Assembly: GCA_900754085.1 (NCBI GenBank)
Contig: CAAEBO010000045.1
Span: forward strand, 1-61,604
Direction of reading: 5' to 3'
DNA from: Clostridia bacterium
GTDB lineage: Bacteria > Bacillota > Clostridia > TANB77 > CAG-508
DNA length: 61,604 bases
Below the pieces are notes generated by a model. It worked only from the letters and a program-made list of their open reading frames with translations, made no database searches and was not told the DNA's origin. Positions 1 to 8,457 of the stretch are shown piece after piece. Within the stretch, counting starts at the first letter, position 1. Every line of letters begins with the position of its first letter. The translations under genes and the position numbers were made by a program.

Positions 1-10
1 AGTGATTCGG

Positions 11-86
11 GTGTCAAAACATGATTCTGTAAACTATGAGTGTATAATACGTTATCCACGGCTGGGGATATAGCATGTTTTGACAC
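11..86. repeat. 13-bp perfect inverted repeat at the left window edge
   Basis: GTGTCAAAACATG at 11-23 is exactly complementary to CATGTTTTGACAC at 74-86, with 50 nt between the arms. The right arm contains the TTGACA hexamer that serves as the -35 of the promoter for the following gene, so the repeat may be an operator or a long hairpin rather than a terminator. A weaker version of the same arrangement (GTGTCAAA...TTTGACAC) lies at 9410-9474 upstream of veg. Confidence 0.6.
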
Positions 87-116
87 AAAAAGTTTATAAT
101 TAAATATAATTATAAT
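80..116 (+). promoter_or_regulatory. Probable promoter of the first gene
   Basis: TTGACA at 80-85 is followed after 19 nt by TATAAT at 105-110; a second TATAAT lies at 111-116. The start codon at 126 is only 10-16 nt past these -10 boxes, so the transcript would have almost no leader. The 19-nt spacer is longer than ideal. Confidence 0.45.
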
Positions 117-125
117 ATTAATATA

Positions 126-794
126 ATGAAATCAGTAAGCAATAATATTGAAGGAATACAGGAAGAAAATAATTATGCTATTACTATAACTGAACACAGG
201 ATCGATCATGAAAACAAAAGAGAATTTACAGCAATAACTGAACATTATTATAAAGATAATAAATATAAAACTAGAGAATTTTGTGAAAGAGCATCTTTTG
301 ATGTGAAAAATAAAGATATATATTATTATGGGGAGATTAATACCGAAAATAGAATAAAAATAGTAGAAGATACAAAGATGGTTTACAAAGAAAGTAGAAA
401 TTATGACTATGTAAAAAGAGGAGATTTTTTAAGAGATTTAAAAAATACAATCGGAATATTTAATGTAGATTTAGGAGCTTTTAACAATATATTTATTAAA
501 AGTAGATATCAAGTTAGAATTGATAGATACAATGGAAAGGAATGCTATGTTTTAAAATCAGAAAATAATGAAGGATATAGTGAAATTTGGATTGAAAAAG
601 ATTCTATGCTAACTGTTAGAACAATACAAGATATTTATAATATTAGTTATACTGAAAAAGATTATAAGATAGCTATTAATTCTGTTAAAGATGAAGATTT
701 AATAGTTCCGGATTTAGAAGGGTATAAAGTAGAAGAATATATTAATAATGTTAATGAAGAATATCTTGAACTATATAAAAATTTTGAAAATTAA
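126..794 (+). CDS. LolA-like/GerS-like protein of unknown function
   Basis: A 222-residue, strongly charged protein rich in beta-strand-like segments. The stretch YNGKECYVLKSENNEGYSEI, followed by WIEKD near residues 135-158, resembles the LolA/GerS lipoprotein-carrier fold. I see no signal peptide, lipobox or membrane segment. No Shine-Dalgarno precedes the ATG, and the reading frame is open upstream only to about position 84 (TGA at 81-83), inside the promoter. The gene is therefore either nearly leaderless or has lost a 5' export signal. The product name rests on fold resemblance only. A distant relative is the GerS-like gene at 48872. Confidence 0.5.
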   Translation: MKSVSNNIEGIQEENNYAITITEHRIDHENKREFTAITEHYYKDNKYKTREFCERASFDVKNKDIYYYGEINTENRIKIVEDTKMVYKESRNYDYVKRGDFLRDLKNTIGIFNVDLGAFNNIFIKSRYQVRIDRYNGKECYVLKSENNEGYSEIWIEKDSMLTVRTIQDIYNISYTEKDYKIAINSVKDEDLIVPDLEGYKVEEYINNVNEEYLELYKNFEN

Positions 795-833
795 TGTAAT
801 AAAACGATATAGGTATCAAATGTTTTTCGCAAT

Positions 834-862
834 TTGATTTTTGAGCATAAATATGTTATCAT
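834..862 (+). promoter_or_regulatory. Probable sigma-A promoter of the FUSC gene
   Basis: TTGATT at 834-839, a 17-nt spacer and TATCAT at 857-862 match the housekeeping consensus at most positions. The predicted transcript start is about 870, giving a leader of about 30 nt before the strong ribosome-binding site AAGGAGG. Confidence 0.45.
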
Positions 863-901
863 TACTGTTTGCATATTAAAAATAGCAAATAAGGAGGCAA
901 C

Positions 902-1876
902 ATGAAAAAAATTTTTAAGAACTTATTTATGATAGCATGTATAATCATTTCTGTAGGATTATGCTCTACGATATTTGGGTCAAACAATTCATTAACATGG
1001 GTAGGAATAATTGTAGGTATAATGTTATATTGGAAATTAGATATAGGAGTTAACAAAAAAGAAGCACCAATAGTAATACTAGCACTATTTGCTTTTACAG
1101 GGATAGCCAATAGAATAGCAGAAATAAATCCGATTTTAGGATTAATTGTAAATTTAATTTCAATATTTATTATTATGTATATTCCGTCTGAAAAACCAGA
1201 ATATAAAGCATATATACCATTTGTACTAATATACATTTTAGATCAATCAAATGTTGCTGTGGGAGAAGACTTTTATACTAGAATGTTAAGTTTAGTAATA
1301 GGTGGAATAATAACTGGAGCAGTATATTATTTTAGGCATAAAAATTCGGAAGAAGGAAAACATATAAGCAACATTATGAAAGACATAGATATAACATCAT
1401 CTAGGTTTATAATATCTATTAGGATGGCTATAGGTGTAAGTATTGCAATACTTATAGGAACATTGTTAAACTTGCAAAGAACTATGTGGATTTCTATGTC
1501 GGTAATGTCTTTAACACAATTAGAATTTGAGACAACAAAGGAGAGATTCAAACATAGAATTGTATATACATTAATTGGTGCAGTAGCTTTTGTACTACTA
1601 TTCCAAGTATTAATACCAGAAAAATATGACGCATTAGCAAGTATAGCATTAAGTTATATATATACGTTTATAAAAGATTATAAACATCAAATTATATTTA
1701 TAACAGTAAATGCATTAAGTGCTTCTATGGTAATATTTGATCCAACAGAAGCAATAGGAACAAGGATATTATTAATAATATCTGGATGCATGTTAGCAAT
1801 GGTTATAAATAAAATAGACTTTAAAAAGCCAATGCTTGCGATAAAAGAGCGTTTTGCAAAACCAGATATCGCATAA
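902..1876 (+). CDS. FUSC-family (fusaric-acid-resistance-like) membrane protein
   Basis: A 324-residue polytopic membrane protein. Two blocks of hydrophobic helices (about residues 7-125 and 170-300) are separated by a polar stretch near 145-165, the two-half layout of FUSC/aromatic-acid-exporter-like proteins. The motif RTMWISMSVMSLTQ at about 193-206, followed by a charged EFETTKERFKHR segment, is typical of the FUSC core. AAGGAGG lies just before the ATG. Such proteins are thought to export aromatic acids or organic anions, but the substrate cannot be read from sequence. The family call is fairly safe and the function is open. Confidence 0.7.
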   Translation: MKKIFKNLFMIACIIISVGLCSTIFGSNNSLTWVGIIVGIMLYWKLDIGVNKKEAPIVILALFAFTGIANRIAEINPILGLIVNLISIFIIMYIPSEKPEYKAYIPFVLIYILDQSNVAVGEDFYTRMLSLVIGGIITGAVYYFRHKNSEEGKHISNIMKDIDITSSRFIISIRMAIGVSIAILIGTLLNLQRTMWISMSVMSLTQLEFETTKERFKHRIVYTLIGAVAFVLLFQVLIPEKYDALASIALSYIYTFIKDYKHQIIFITVNALSASMVIFDPTEAIGTRILLIISGCMLAMVINKIDFKKPMLAIKERFAKPDIA

Positions 1877-1893
1877 TATATAAAAATTAACTC

Positions 1894-1922
1894 TTGAGGA
1901 TATAGGGAAAATATGGTATAAT
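1894..1922 (+). promoter_or_regulatory. Sigma-A promoter of scpB
   Basis: TTGAGG at 1894-1899, a 17-nt spacer and TATAAT at 1917-1922, with an extended -10 TGG immediately upstream. The box lies 31 nt before the scpB start, so scpB-proS probably form an operon starting here. Confidence 0.6.
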
Positions 1923-1953
1923 AAAAAACAGATTGACCATATAAGGAGTAATT

Positions 1954-2556
1954 ATGGATATAGATGAAAAAAAGGCTGCAGTACAAGCAATTCTATTTGC
2001 AGCAGGTAGAGAAGTTAAGTTAAACGAAATAATGTCTAGTTTAGAGCTAGGGGAAGAAGAAGCGATTTCTATTTTAAATAGTATGGCTTCCGATTTTGAA
2101 GAAAAAAAATCTGGAATAAAATTAATAAGAATGGAAGACTCATATCAATTAGCAACAAAAACAGATTACCATAAATATGTATATCCAGTGATAGACAAAA
2201 GAAATAAACCTAATTTATCTAATGCAGCATTGGAAACATTAGCAATTATTGCATATAATCCAAAAATCACAAGAGCACAAATAGAGGAAATTAGAGGAGT
2301 AAACTCGGATGGTGCAATATATAAATTACTAGAATATGAACTAATAGAAAATGCAGGAAAGCTTAATGCACCAGGAAAACCAGTTACATATAAAACTACA
2401 AACGAATTTTTAAAAAAGTTTGGGTATAATAGTTTAGAAGAATTACCAGAACTTCCAAAATATAAGTTGGACGAAAACGAACAAATTGTATTAGACGAAT
2501 TTGAAGATCCAGCAGAGGCTCCAATGCCCGCTGAGGGTGTAGAAGAGAATTTATAA
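1954..2556 (+). CDS. scpB: SMC-ScpAB complex subunit ScpB
   Basis: A 200-residue protein with the paired winged-helix arrangement of ScpB. The N-terminal domain (ILFAAGREVKLNEI) and the family signature LETLAIIAYNPKITRAQIEE at about residues 89-108 are followed by the second wing (GRLNAPG-type loop, here KLNAPGKPVTYKTT). ScpB dimers bind the kleisin ScpA, which bridges SMC heads for chromosome organisation. scpA is not adjacent and smc is 50 kb away at 52066, so the complex is encoded at scattered sites. The start has the ribosome-binding site AAGGAG. Confidence 0.95.
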   Translation: MDIDEKKAAVQAILFAAGREVKLNEIMSSLELGEEEAISILNSMASDFEEKKSGIKLIRMEDSYQLATKTDYHKYVYPVIDKRNKPNLSNAALETLAIIAYNPKITRAQIEEIRGVNSDGAIYKLLEYELIENAGKLNAPGKPVTYKTTNEFLKKFGYNSLEELPELPKYKLDENEQIVLDEFEDPAEAPMPAEGVEENL

Positions 2557-2589
2557 GGCTAAAAGAAAAAAATAAATTGGAGGTTAATT

Positions 2590-4029
2590 ATGGGAGATAA
2601 TAAAAATTTTGTAAAAGATATAACAAATATAGAAGAAGACTTTGCACAATGGTATACAGATATTGTGTTAAAAGCAGAGCTTGCAGATTATACAGACGTA
2701 AAAGGATTTATATCAATACGTCCTTATGGTTTTGCAATATGGGAAAATATTCAAAATTATGCAGATAAAAAATTTAAAGAAAATGGAGTTAAAAACCTTT
2801 CTATGCCAGTTTTAATTCCAGAAAGTTTATTAAATAAAGAAAAAGATCATGTGGAAGGATTTGCACCAGAGGTAGCATGGGTAACACATGGTGGTGGTAG
2901 CAAATTAGAAGAAAGACTATGTGTAAGGCCAACATCAGAAACAATATTCTGCAATATGTATGCTAAATGGTTAAATTCATGGAGAGACTTACCATTTTTA
3001 TGCAACCAATGGTGTAACGTATTAAGATGGGAAAAAGAAACGAGACCATTTTTACGTTCGAGAGAATTTTTATGGCAAGAAGGTCATACAATCCATGAAA
3101 CAGCAGAAGAAGCAAAAGGATTTACATTAAGAATGTTAGATGTTTATGAAGAAGTTTTAGAAGATTTATTAGCTCTTCCTGTTTTAAAAGGTCAAAAAAC
3201 AGAAACAGAAAAATTTGCAGGAGCAGAAGCAACATATACTGTAGAAACATTAATGCATGATGGTAGAGCTTTACAAGGAGGAACATCACATTACTTTGGT
3301 CAAAATTTTGCTAAGCCATTCGAAGTAAAATTCCAAAACAGAGAAGGAAAAGAAGAATATGCCTACCAAACATCTTGGGGAATAAGTACAAGGTTAATTG
3401 GTGCAATAATTATGGCACATGGAGATAACAGAGGATTAAAACTACCACCAAAAGTGGCTCCAATCCAAGTTGTTGTAGTTCCAGTAGCTCAACAAAAAGA
3501 CGGAGTTATAGAAAAGGCAACAGAACTTACTAATAACTTAAAGAAGGAGTTTAGAGCCGAAATAGATACAAGAGATAATTATACACCAGGATATAAATTT
3601 AATTATTGGGAAATGAAAGGTGTTCCAGTAAGATTAGAAATAGGACCACGTGATATAGAAAATAACCAATGTGTTTTAGTTAGACGTGATACATTAGAAA
3701 AAGAAATTGTAAGTTTAGATAATGTAAACACAAGAATTACAGAACTATTAGAAGAAATACAAAAAAATATGTTTAATATGGCAAAAGAAAATGCTGAAAA
3801 TAAAACAACAATTGCTAAAAACTTAGAAGAATTCGAAAATAATATAAACACAAACCAAGGTTATGTAAAAACAATGTGGTGTGGAAGTGCAGAATGTGAA
3901 GAAAAAATACATGACTTAACTGGTGCAAAATCAAGATGTATACCATTTAACCAAGAACATGTTTCTGATACTTGTGTATGCTGTGGTAAACCAGCAACTA
4001 AAATGGTCGTTTGGGGAAGACAATATTAA
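2590..4029 (+). CDS. proS: Prolyl-tRNA synthetase, archaeal/eukaryote-like type
   Basis: A 479-residue class II aminoacyl-tRNA synthetase. Motif-2 region CVRPTSETIF and FLRSREFLWQEGHT are present, as is the class II motif-3 region (GDNRGLKLPPKVAP). It lacks the INS editing domain of the longer bacterial type. It has the C-terminal zinc domain of the type 3 enzyme, with Cys in CGSAECEE and CVCCGKP, and ends in a C-terminal Tyr. It charges tRNA-Pro in the cytosol. It lies 33 nt after scpB with its own GGAGG site. No T-box leader precedes it. Confidence 0.96.
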   Translation: MGDNKNFVKDITNIEEDFAQWYTDIVLKAELADYTDVKGFISIRPYGFAIWENIQNYADKKFKENGVKNLSMPVLIPESLLNKEKDHVEGFAPEVAWVTHGGGSKLEERLCVRPTSETIFCNMYAKWLNSWRDLPFLCNQWCNVLRWEKETRPFLRSREFLWQEGHTIHETAEEAKGFTLRMLDVYEEVLEDLLALPVLKGQKTETEKFAGAEATYTVETLMHDGRALQGGTSHYFGQNFAKPFEVKFQNREGKEEYAYQTSWGISTRLIGAIIMAHGDNRGLKLPPKVAPIQVVVVPVAQQKDGVIEKATELTNNLKKEFRAEIDTRDNYTPGYKFNYWEMKGVPVRLEIGPRDIENNQCVLVRRDTLEKEIVSLDNVNTRITELLEEIQKNMFNMAKENAENKTTIAKNLEEFENNINTNQGYVKTMWCGSAECEEKIHDLTGAKSRCIPFNQEHVSDTCVCCGKPATKMVVWGRQY

Positions 4030-4044
4030 TATAAAATAAAGAAG

Positions 4045-4083
4045 AAGCTGTATCATACTTAATAGTAAAGGTACAGCTTTTTT
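4045..4083 (+). terminator. Intrinsic terminator after proS
   Basis: AAGCTGTA at 4045-4052 pairs with TACAGCTT at 4072-4079, followed by a T run at 4078-4083. Confidence 0.75.
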
Positions 4084-4092
4084 ATATAGTAG

Positions 4093-4119
4093 GAAATTTC
4101 TCCTGATAGGAGAAATTTC
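4093..4119. repeat. 12-bp perfect hairpin
   Basis: GAAATTTCTCCT at 4093-4104 pairs exactly with AGGAGAAATTTC at 4108-4119 across a three-base loop (GAT). It lies between two convergent genes and has no clear T run on either side. Confidence 0.6.
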
Positions 4120-4136
4120 TGTACTAGAGAATTATG

Positions 4137-4189
4137 GCATACCTTAGATTTTCTTAGAATTTACATTTGTTAGAAAATCTTAGGTATGC
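4137..4189. repeat. Long hairpin element, copy 1, with conserved loop
   Basis: GCATACCTTAGATTTTCT pairs with AGAAAATCTTAGGTATGC (one T-T mismatch in 18 bp) around a loop containing TAGAATTTACATTTG. The same architecture and nearly the same loop recur at 8458-8506. A short T run follows (4190-4193), so it may also terminate proS transcripts or the convergent gene. Confidence 0.65.
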
Positions 4190-4275
4190 TTTTGTATATA
4201 ATATAAAAATTAGTAAATTAATTCAATTTTAATGTGACTTGATTAGATAGTCCAGTTGTAATAATAATAATTATA

Positions 4276-5145
4276 TTAAAAATCTCTTCCATCATCTTCT
4301 TCTTTAGAAAGATTGTTATCTATTTTTGAATTTTTTAAAACATCTTTAGCAGAATCAGAATAATCTTTATTTGTAGAATTTTCTATATAATCGTTAAGTC
4401 CATCTTTTAAATTAGTTACACATTTATTCATTTTTAACCAGTATGCTGTTTTTTCTTTCTTTTCATTGCTAACATTAGAAGAATCGCGTAGATCTTTATA
4501 ATGTAGATAAACATCTTTTGCGAAATCCTTAGGTAATTTGACATTTATAGATTTAGAATCTACACCACTATCAAATTCATAAGAAACTTTAGTATAATTT
4601 AATTTTAATGTAACATCGCTACCGCAAATATTAGCTTCATTATATGATTCTAAACTATAATCATTAAAGAAAGATTTATCATTTGGATTTTTTTCGAAAT
4701 ATGTATCTTCTGCTACATATTGTATTAAATTGTTTGTGTTTTTAAAAAGTTCAGTTTTATCATACTCGTCTAAAGAATATTCAGTAGATGCAATCCTTGC
4801 ATTATTTATGCTAGAACCTACAACTCCACCAAGTAAAACCGCAGCAGAAAGCATACCAGCAGCAATTAATCTTTGTGCATTTCTTTTACGTGAAGAACTG
4901 TAATTGCGTTTTTTATTAGGATTAGGTTTTCTTATTGGTTGAGGATTATTATTTTTGGTATTTCTTGGACGCCTGTTTCTATCAGAACGAGAAGAAGTAC
5001 GAGTTCCTTGCGGATTTCCTTTAGAAGACCTAGAAAATGTTCCTAAAAATGCAGTATCTAATCCATTTGTAGCTTCTTTTTGATTTTCTAAAAATTTCTT
5101 ATAGCGCAATTCGTCTAAACTAACAATATTATCTTTATCATTCAT
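4276..5145 (-). CDS. Single-pass membrane protein with long basic N-terminal linker, unknown
   Basis: A 289-residue protein with the start at 5145, chosen because AAAGGA lies 9 nt upstream; the in-frame ATG nine codons earlier has no ribosome-binding site. Residues about 1-95 are cytoplasmic and rich in Arg, Asn, Pro, Ser and Lys (for example SRSDRNRRPRNTKNNNPQPI), followed by a single hydrophobic helix (RLIAAGMLSAAVLLGGVVGS, about 95-115). The outer domain of about 170 residues is probably exported and ends in an acidic tail. The layout suggests a cell-wall or sporulation membrane protein. I do not recognise the family. Confidence 0.75.
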   Translation of the reverse strand: MNDKDNIVSLDELRYKKFLENQKEATNGLDTAFLGTFSRSSKGNPQGTRTSSRSDRNRRPRNTKNNNPQPIRKPNPNKKRNYSSSRKRNAQRLIAAGMLSAAVLLGGVVGSSINNARIASTEYSLDEYDKTELFKNTNNLIQYVAEDTYFEKNPNDKSFFNDYSLESYNEANICGSDVTLKLNYTKVSYEFDSGVDSKSINVKLPKDFAKDVYLHYKDLRDSSNVSNEKKEKTAYWLKMNKCVTNLKDGLNDYIENSTNKDYSDSAKDVLKNSKIDNNLSKEEDDGRDF

Positions 5146-5187
5146 AAAATTTATTCCTTTCATTTGTATCATATAAAATTTAACGTC

Positions 5188-5216
5188 ATTGTACTACTAA
5201 AATCTTTATTAGTCAA
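5188..5216 (-). promoter_or_regulatory. Sigma-A promoter (minus strand) of the basic-linker membrane protein
   Basis: On the minus strand TTGACT (5216-5211), a 17-nt spacer and TACAAT (5193-5188). The start codon at 5145 follows at a normal leader distance, which supports that start. Confidence 0.55.
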
Positions 5217-5241
5217 TTCAAGAATAATTTTATAAATAATG

Positions 5242-5270
5242 TTTACAATAAAAATTGCATATGGTATAAT
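5242..5270 (+). promoter_or_regulatory. Sigma-A promoter of the Ig-like membrane protein
   Basis: TTTACA at 5242-5247, a 17-nt spacer and TATAAT at 5265-5270 with an extended -10 (TGG). It is divergent from and close to the minus-strand promoter at 5188-5216. Confidence 0.65.
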
Positions 5271-5294
5271 TTTTTAGGTAAAGAGGTGAAGTAA

Positions 5295-6239
5295 TTGAAC
5301 CAAATATTAGCAGTAGAAAATAAGCAAAAAAAGAAAAAAAATACTACAGCAGATATAAAAAAGGTAATAACAGTTTTTTGTGTAATAACAATATTATTTG
5401 GAATTGCAATAACTGGACAAGGAGTATATGCTATTGTAAATAACTTTAAAACAGATACAAAAACCGAAGTTCCGGAACAAAATATAGCAATAAATAGCGA
5501 TACAAATACTGGAAAAGTTATAATTTCTGGTACAGTTCCAAATGGTGTTCAAAAAATAATATATAAATGGAATGAAGAAGAAGAGCAAGAAATTACTAAG
5601 AATGGTGAAACACAAATAAACGAAGAAATAGAATTACCAGTAGGTAATAATAAATTAAGTGTAACTATAGTAGATATGAAAAATAGCTTTACACCATATA
5701 CAAAAGAATTTACAGCAGATTTAGATTTACCACAATTAGCCTTAAGCTTAAGTGAAGACGGATCAAAAATAAAAATAGTTGCAAAAGATATGACAGAATT
5801 ATCTTATATAACTTATCAATGGGATGATGCTGACATTCAAACTATATATCCAGAAGAAAATTCAAAAGCTCAATTAGAAACAGAGATAGATGCAATGGCT
5901 GGAAAACATAAATTAACAGTAATAGCAGTAAACACAAATAATAAAACAACAACTAAAACACAAGAAGTAGATGGAGTAGATCAATCTGCAAAACCATCAG
6001 TAAGTGCTTCAATAGATTCAGCAGATAGGTCAAAAATATTATTCTCTGCAACAGATGCAAATGGTCTAAAGAATTTAGCATTTACAATAAATGGACAAAG
6101 ATACGAATTACCAGCGAGTGAAAACCAAAAAGAATTGCAATATACTTTCCAAGTAAAAGAGGGACATTATTCTATAAGTGTCGAAGCAGAAAATATATAT
6201 GGACAAAAAGAAGCTCAGAATTTTATTTATGATTATTAA
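5295..6239 (+). CDS. Membrane-anchored protein with three Ig-like repeats, unknown
   Basis: A 314-residue protein starting at TTG 5295 behind the strong site AAAGAGGTGAAG. A short Lys-rich cytoplasmic segment leads into one membrane helix (about residues 24-48). The remainder is extracytoplasmic and contains three similar units of about 85 residues, each with a strand pattern such as GKVIISGTVP, GSKIKIVAKD and RSKILFSATD, consistent with tandem Ig-like folds. No catalytic motif is visible. It may be a surface or septal adaptor, by inference. A terminator follows, so it is a single-gene unit. Confidence 0.7.
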   Translation: MNQILAVENKQKKKKNTTADIKKVITVFCVITILFGIAITGQGVYAIVNNFKTDTKTEVPEQNIAINSDTNTGKVIISGTVPNGVQKIIYKWNEEEEQEITKNGETQINEEIELPVGNNKLSVTIVDMKNSFTPYTKEFTADLDLPQLALSLSEDGSKIKIVAKDMTELSYITYQWDDADIQTIYPEENSKAQLETEIDAMAGKHKLTVIAVNTNNKTTTKTQEVDGVDQSAKPSVSASIDSADRSKILFSATDANGLKNLAFTINGQRYELPASENQKELQYTFQVKEGHYSISVEAENIYGQKEAQNFIYDY

Positions 6240-6257
6240 AAAATATAATATAAAGCA

Positions 6258-6290
6258 TTAAAAGACAGGTTTATCCTGTCTTTTAATACA
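6258..6290 (+). terminator. Intrinsic terminator
   Basis: TTAAAAGACAGG at 6258-6269 pairs perfectly with CCTGTCTTTTAA at 6275-6286. It lies just upstream of the next gene's ribosome-binding site. Confidence 0.65.
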
Positions 6291-6303
6291 CAGAGGGAGA
6301 AAA

Positions 6304-7077
6304 ATGGAAAACGAAATAATAAAAATAATATTTTACTTTTTTTTATATTCATTATTGGGTTGGGCAATGGAGTCAACTTATCTTTCAATAGGTCAAAGAA
6401 AACTGGTTAACACAGGATTTATGCATGGACCATTTTGCCCAATTTATGGTTTTGGAGCAGTAGTTTTATATGTACTTTTAATAAAGCTAAAAGGAAATCC
6501 AATTGCAATATTTTGTGTAGGATTTTTTGTTTTATCAGTTTGGGAATACTTTGTAGGATTTTTATTAGAAAAAATATTTAAAACTAAATATTGGGATTAT
6601 TCAAATAATAAATTTAATATAAATGGAAGAGTATGTTTGCTAAATTCTATATACTGGGGATTATTAAGTATATTTTTTATAGAAATATGGAATCCTTTAG
6701 TAGAAGCTCAAATGCATAAAATACCTACAAATATTGTTTTTTATATAGACATTATTTTAATAATATACATAATAATAGACTTTATTACAAGTGCAGTAAA
6801 AACTTCAAACTTACAAAAGAGAATTAAAAATGTAATACAAATAGGAGAAACTTTAAAAGAAAGATTAGAAGAACTTAAAAAGACTTCTTCAGAAAAACAA
6901 AAAGTTGCTTTACAAAAAGTAATAGATGATTTAAAATTAAGACAAAAGACGATGAGAAATAAAATAGATAAACAAGTTATAAAATTAAATAAGGCATTTC
7001 CATCTATTCAATCTGAACACATAAAAGAATATGTAAAACTAAAGGTAAAAGAAATAAAAAATAAGAAAAAGGAGTAA
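6304..7077 (+). CDS. CmpB-type putative ABC-transporter permease family membrane protein
   Basis: A 257-residue protein with about five membrane helices in residues 5-160, then a charged coiled-coil-like C-terminus. The conserved family features are GWAMESTY near residue 20, NTGFMHGPFCPIYGFGA near 39-55 and the WDYSN segment near 99. These characterise PF06541-type proteins annotated as putative ABC permeases, though no ATPase is adjacent and the transport role is unproven. It is followed only 3 nt later by the GGDEF protein, so the two are probably co-transcribed. Confidence 0.75.
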   Translation: MENEIIKIIFYFFLYSLLGWAMESTYLSIGQRKLVNTGFMHGPFCPIYGFGAVVLYVLLIKLKGNPIAIFCVGFFVLSVWEYFVGFLLEKIFKTKYWDYSNNKFNINGRVCLLNSIYWGLLSIFFIEIWNPLVEAQMHKIPTNIVFYIDIILIIYIIIDFITSAVKTSNLQKRIKNVIQIGETLKERLEELKKTSSEKQKVALQKVIDDLKLRQKTMRNKIDKQVIKLNKAFPSIQSEHIKEYVKLKVKEIKNKKKE

Positions 7078-7080
7078 ATT

Positions 7081-8007
7081 ATGATACAAGAGATATATAT
7101 AATCGATGATGATAAATACTCATTACAAGATTTAAAACAACTATTTGCAGATAACGAAGAATATAAGTTCGTAAATGTATCTACAGAAGAAATAAATAAA
7201 GCTTTAATGAATATTCCATCACTAATTATAATAAATGAAGATAATGTAGATAGAGATATAGAAGAATTATGTGCTACTATAAGAAAGAATGAAGATAATA
7301 GTATAACTCCAATAATAGTTATTTCTTCTAATGCAGATAAAAACCACAGACTAAATGTTTTAAAGAAAGCGGTAGAATACTATATAAGAAAACCAGTTGA
7401 CCAAGATTATTTGTATTATACAATTAAAAATTTAATGAGGCTAATGTATACAAATAGACGTGTTAGTCCATTAACTGGATTACCAGGAAATGTACAAATA
7501 CATGCAGAGTTAAAAAAGAGGTTGTTTAATAAAGAAGAATTTGGCGTATTATATTTAGACTTAGATAACTTTAAAGCATACAATGATGTATATGGATTTA
7601 TTAAAGGTGACGAAATAATAAAATTTACAGCAAGAACAATTGTAAGAAATGTACATAAATTGCAAAATAATGATTGCTTCGTTGGTCATATTGGTGGTGA
7701 CGATTTTGTAGCTATAGTTTCTAAAACAGATTATGATGAAATATGCAAAAATATTATTAACGATTTTGATACAGAAATATTAAGCTACTTTACAGAAGAA
7801 GATAGAAAAAGAGGATATATAGAAGTAGCAAATAGAAGAGGAATTTTGGAAGATTTCCCGCTTACTTCAATTTCTATTGGTGTAGTAGATGCAGGTATAG
7901 ATAGATTTGAAAATATATTAGAAATAGGAGAAGTTGGTGCACAAGTAAAACATTTAGCAAAAACAATACTTGGTAGCAGTTATGTAATAGATAGAAGAAA
8001 AGAATAA
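7081..8007 (+). CDS. Response-regulator-like GGDEF protein with degenerate receiver
   Basis: A 308-residue protein. Residues 1-120 form a CheY-like receiver with the acidic pair DD and the KP motif (RKP at 103-105), but the usual phospho-acceptor position reads IIINEDN, so phosphorylation is doubtful. Residues 125-305 are a GGDEF domain with LYLDLDNFKAYND and the active-site loop GGDDF at 205-209, a conservative variant of GGDEF. No RxxD inhibitory site is visible five residues upstream. It probably makes or senses a cyclic dinucleotide. Tandem HD-GYP proteins at 50-52 kb could be the degrading partners. Confidence 0.8.
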   Translation: MIQEIYIIDDDKYSLQDLKQLFADNEEYKFVNVSTEEINKALMNIPSLIIINEDNVDRDIEELCATIRKNEDNSITPIIVISSNADKNHRLNVLKKAVEYYIRKPVDQDYLYYTIKNLMRLMYTNRRVSPLTGLPGNVQIHAELKKRLFNKEEFGVLYLDLDNFKAYNDVYGFIKGDEIIKFTARTIVRNVHKLQNNDCFVGHIGGDDFVAIVSKTDYDEICKNIINDFDTEILSYFTEEDRKRGYIEVANRRGILEDFPLTSISIGVVDAGIDRFENILEIGEVGAQVKHLAKTILGSSYVIDRRKE

Positions 8008-8074
8008 ATACTTTTGTTCTATGTTAATAATTCTATAAAGAAAATTATAAATTAAATTAATATCGTTCTAATAC

Positions 8075-8125
8075 AACCCCTAAATGAATACATTGTAACA
8101 AAAGTATTCACATGGGGGTTTTCTT
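8075..8125 (+). promoter_or_regulatory. Terminator-like hairpin that buries the spoIIID ribosome-binding site
   Basis: AACCCC at 8075-8080 pairs with GGGGTT at 8115-8120, and TGAATAC at 8085-8091 pairs with GTATTCA at 8104-8110, followed by TTTTCTTT. The G run at 8114-8118 is also the only candidate ribosome-binding site for spoIIID (8 nt before its ATG). The structure could terminate transcripts of the GGDEF gene and hide the spoIIID translation start in read-through mRNA. Confidence 0.55.
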
Positions 8126-8126
8126 T

Positions 8127-8396
8127 ATGAAAAATCTATCAATAGAAAAACGTGCAATAGAACTTGCACATTATATTATAAATTCAAAAGATACAGTAAG
8201 GGGTGCGGCTTCTAAATTTGGAATTAGTAAGAGTACAGTACACAAGGACTTAAGTGAAAGATTACTAAAGATAAACCCAGTATTGGCAAAGGAAGTACGA
8301 AAAATATTAGATAAAAATAAAGCAGAAAGACACATAAGAGGAGGAATGGCAACAAAACTAAAATATAGCCATATAAAGGAAGATAAAGCGGGATAA
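8127..8396 (+). CDS. spoIIID: Sporulation transcription factor SpoIIID
   Basis: An 89-residue DNA-binding protein of the mother cell. The helix-turn-helix FGISKSTVHKDLSERL and the C-terminal segment RHIRGGMATKLKYSH match SpoIIID across almost the whole length. In spore formers it activates and represses sigma-E-dependent genes on the way to sigma-K. The start at 8127 is preferred over the ATG at 8112 because the G-rich site lies between them. It sits directly upstream of yabG, a classical late mother-cell gene. Confidence 0.95.
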   Translation: MKNLSIEKRAIELAHYIINSKDTVRGAASKFGISKSTVHKDLSERLLKINPVLAKEVRKILDKNKAERHIRGGMATKLKYSHIKEDKAG

Positions 8397-8457
8397 ATAT
8401 GAGTCTTTAAGTTATGGATTCATAAAGTTAAACATAATAATTTTATATAACTATGAA

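Noticed and set aside
2557..2589. Possible T-box before proS
   Set aside because: The 33-nt gap cannot hold a T-box, and the gene is in the scpB operon.
8008..8126. Cyclic-di-GMP riboswitch between the GGDEF gene and spoIIID
   Set aside because: The only structure is the simple hairpin described; the conserved riboswitch core is absent.
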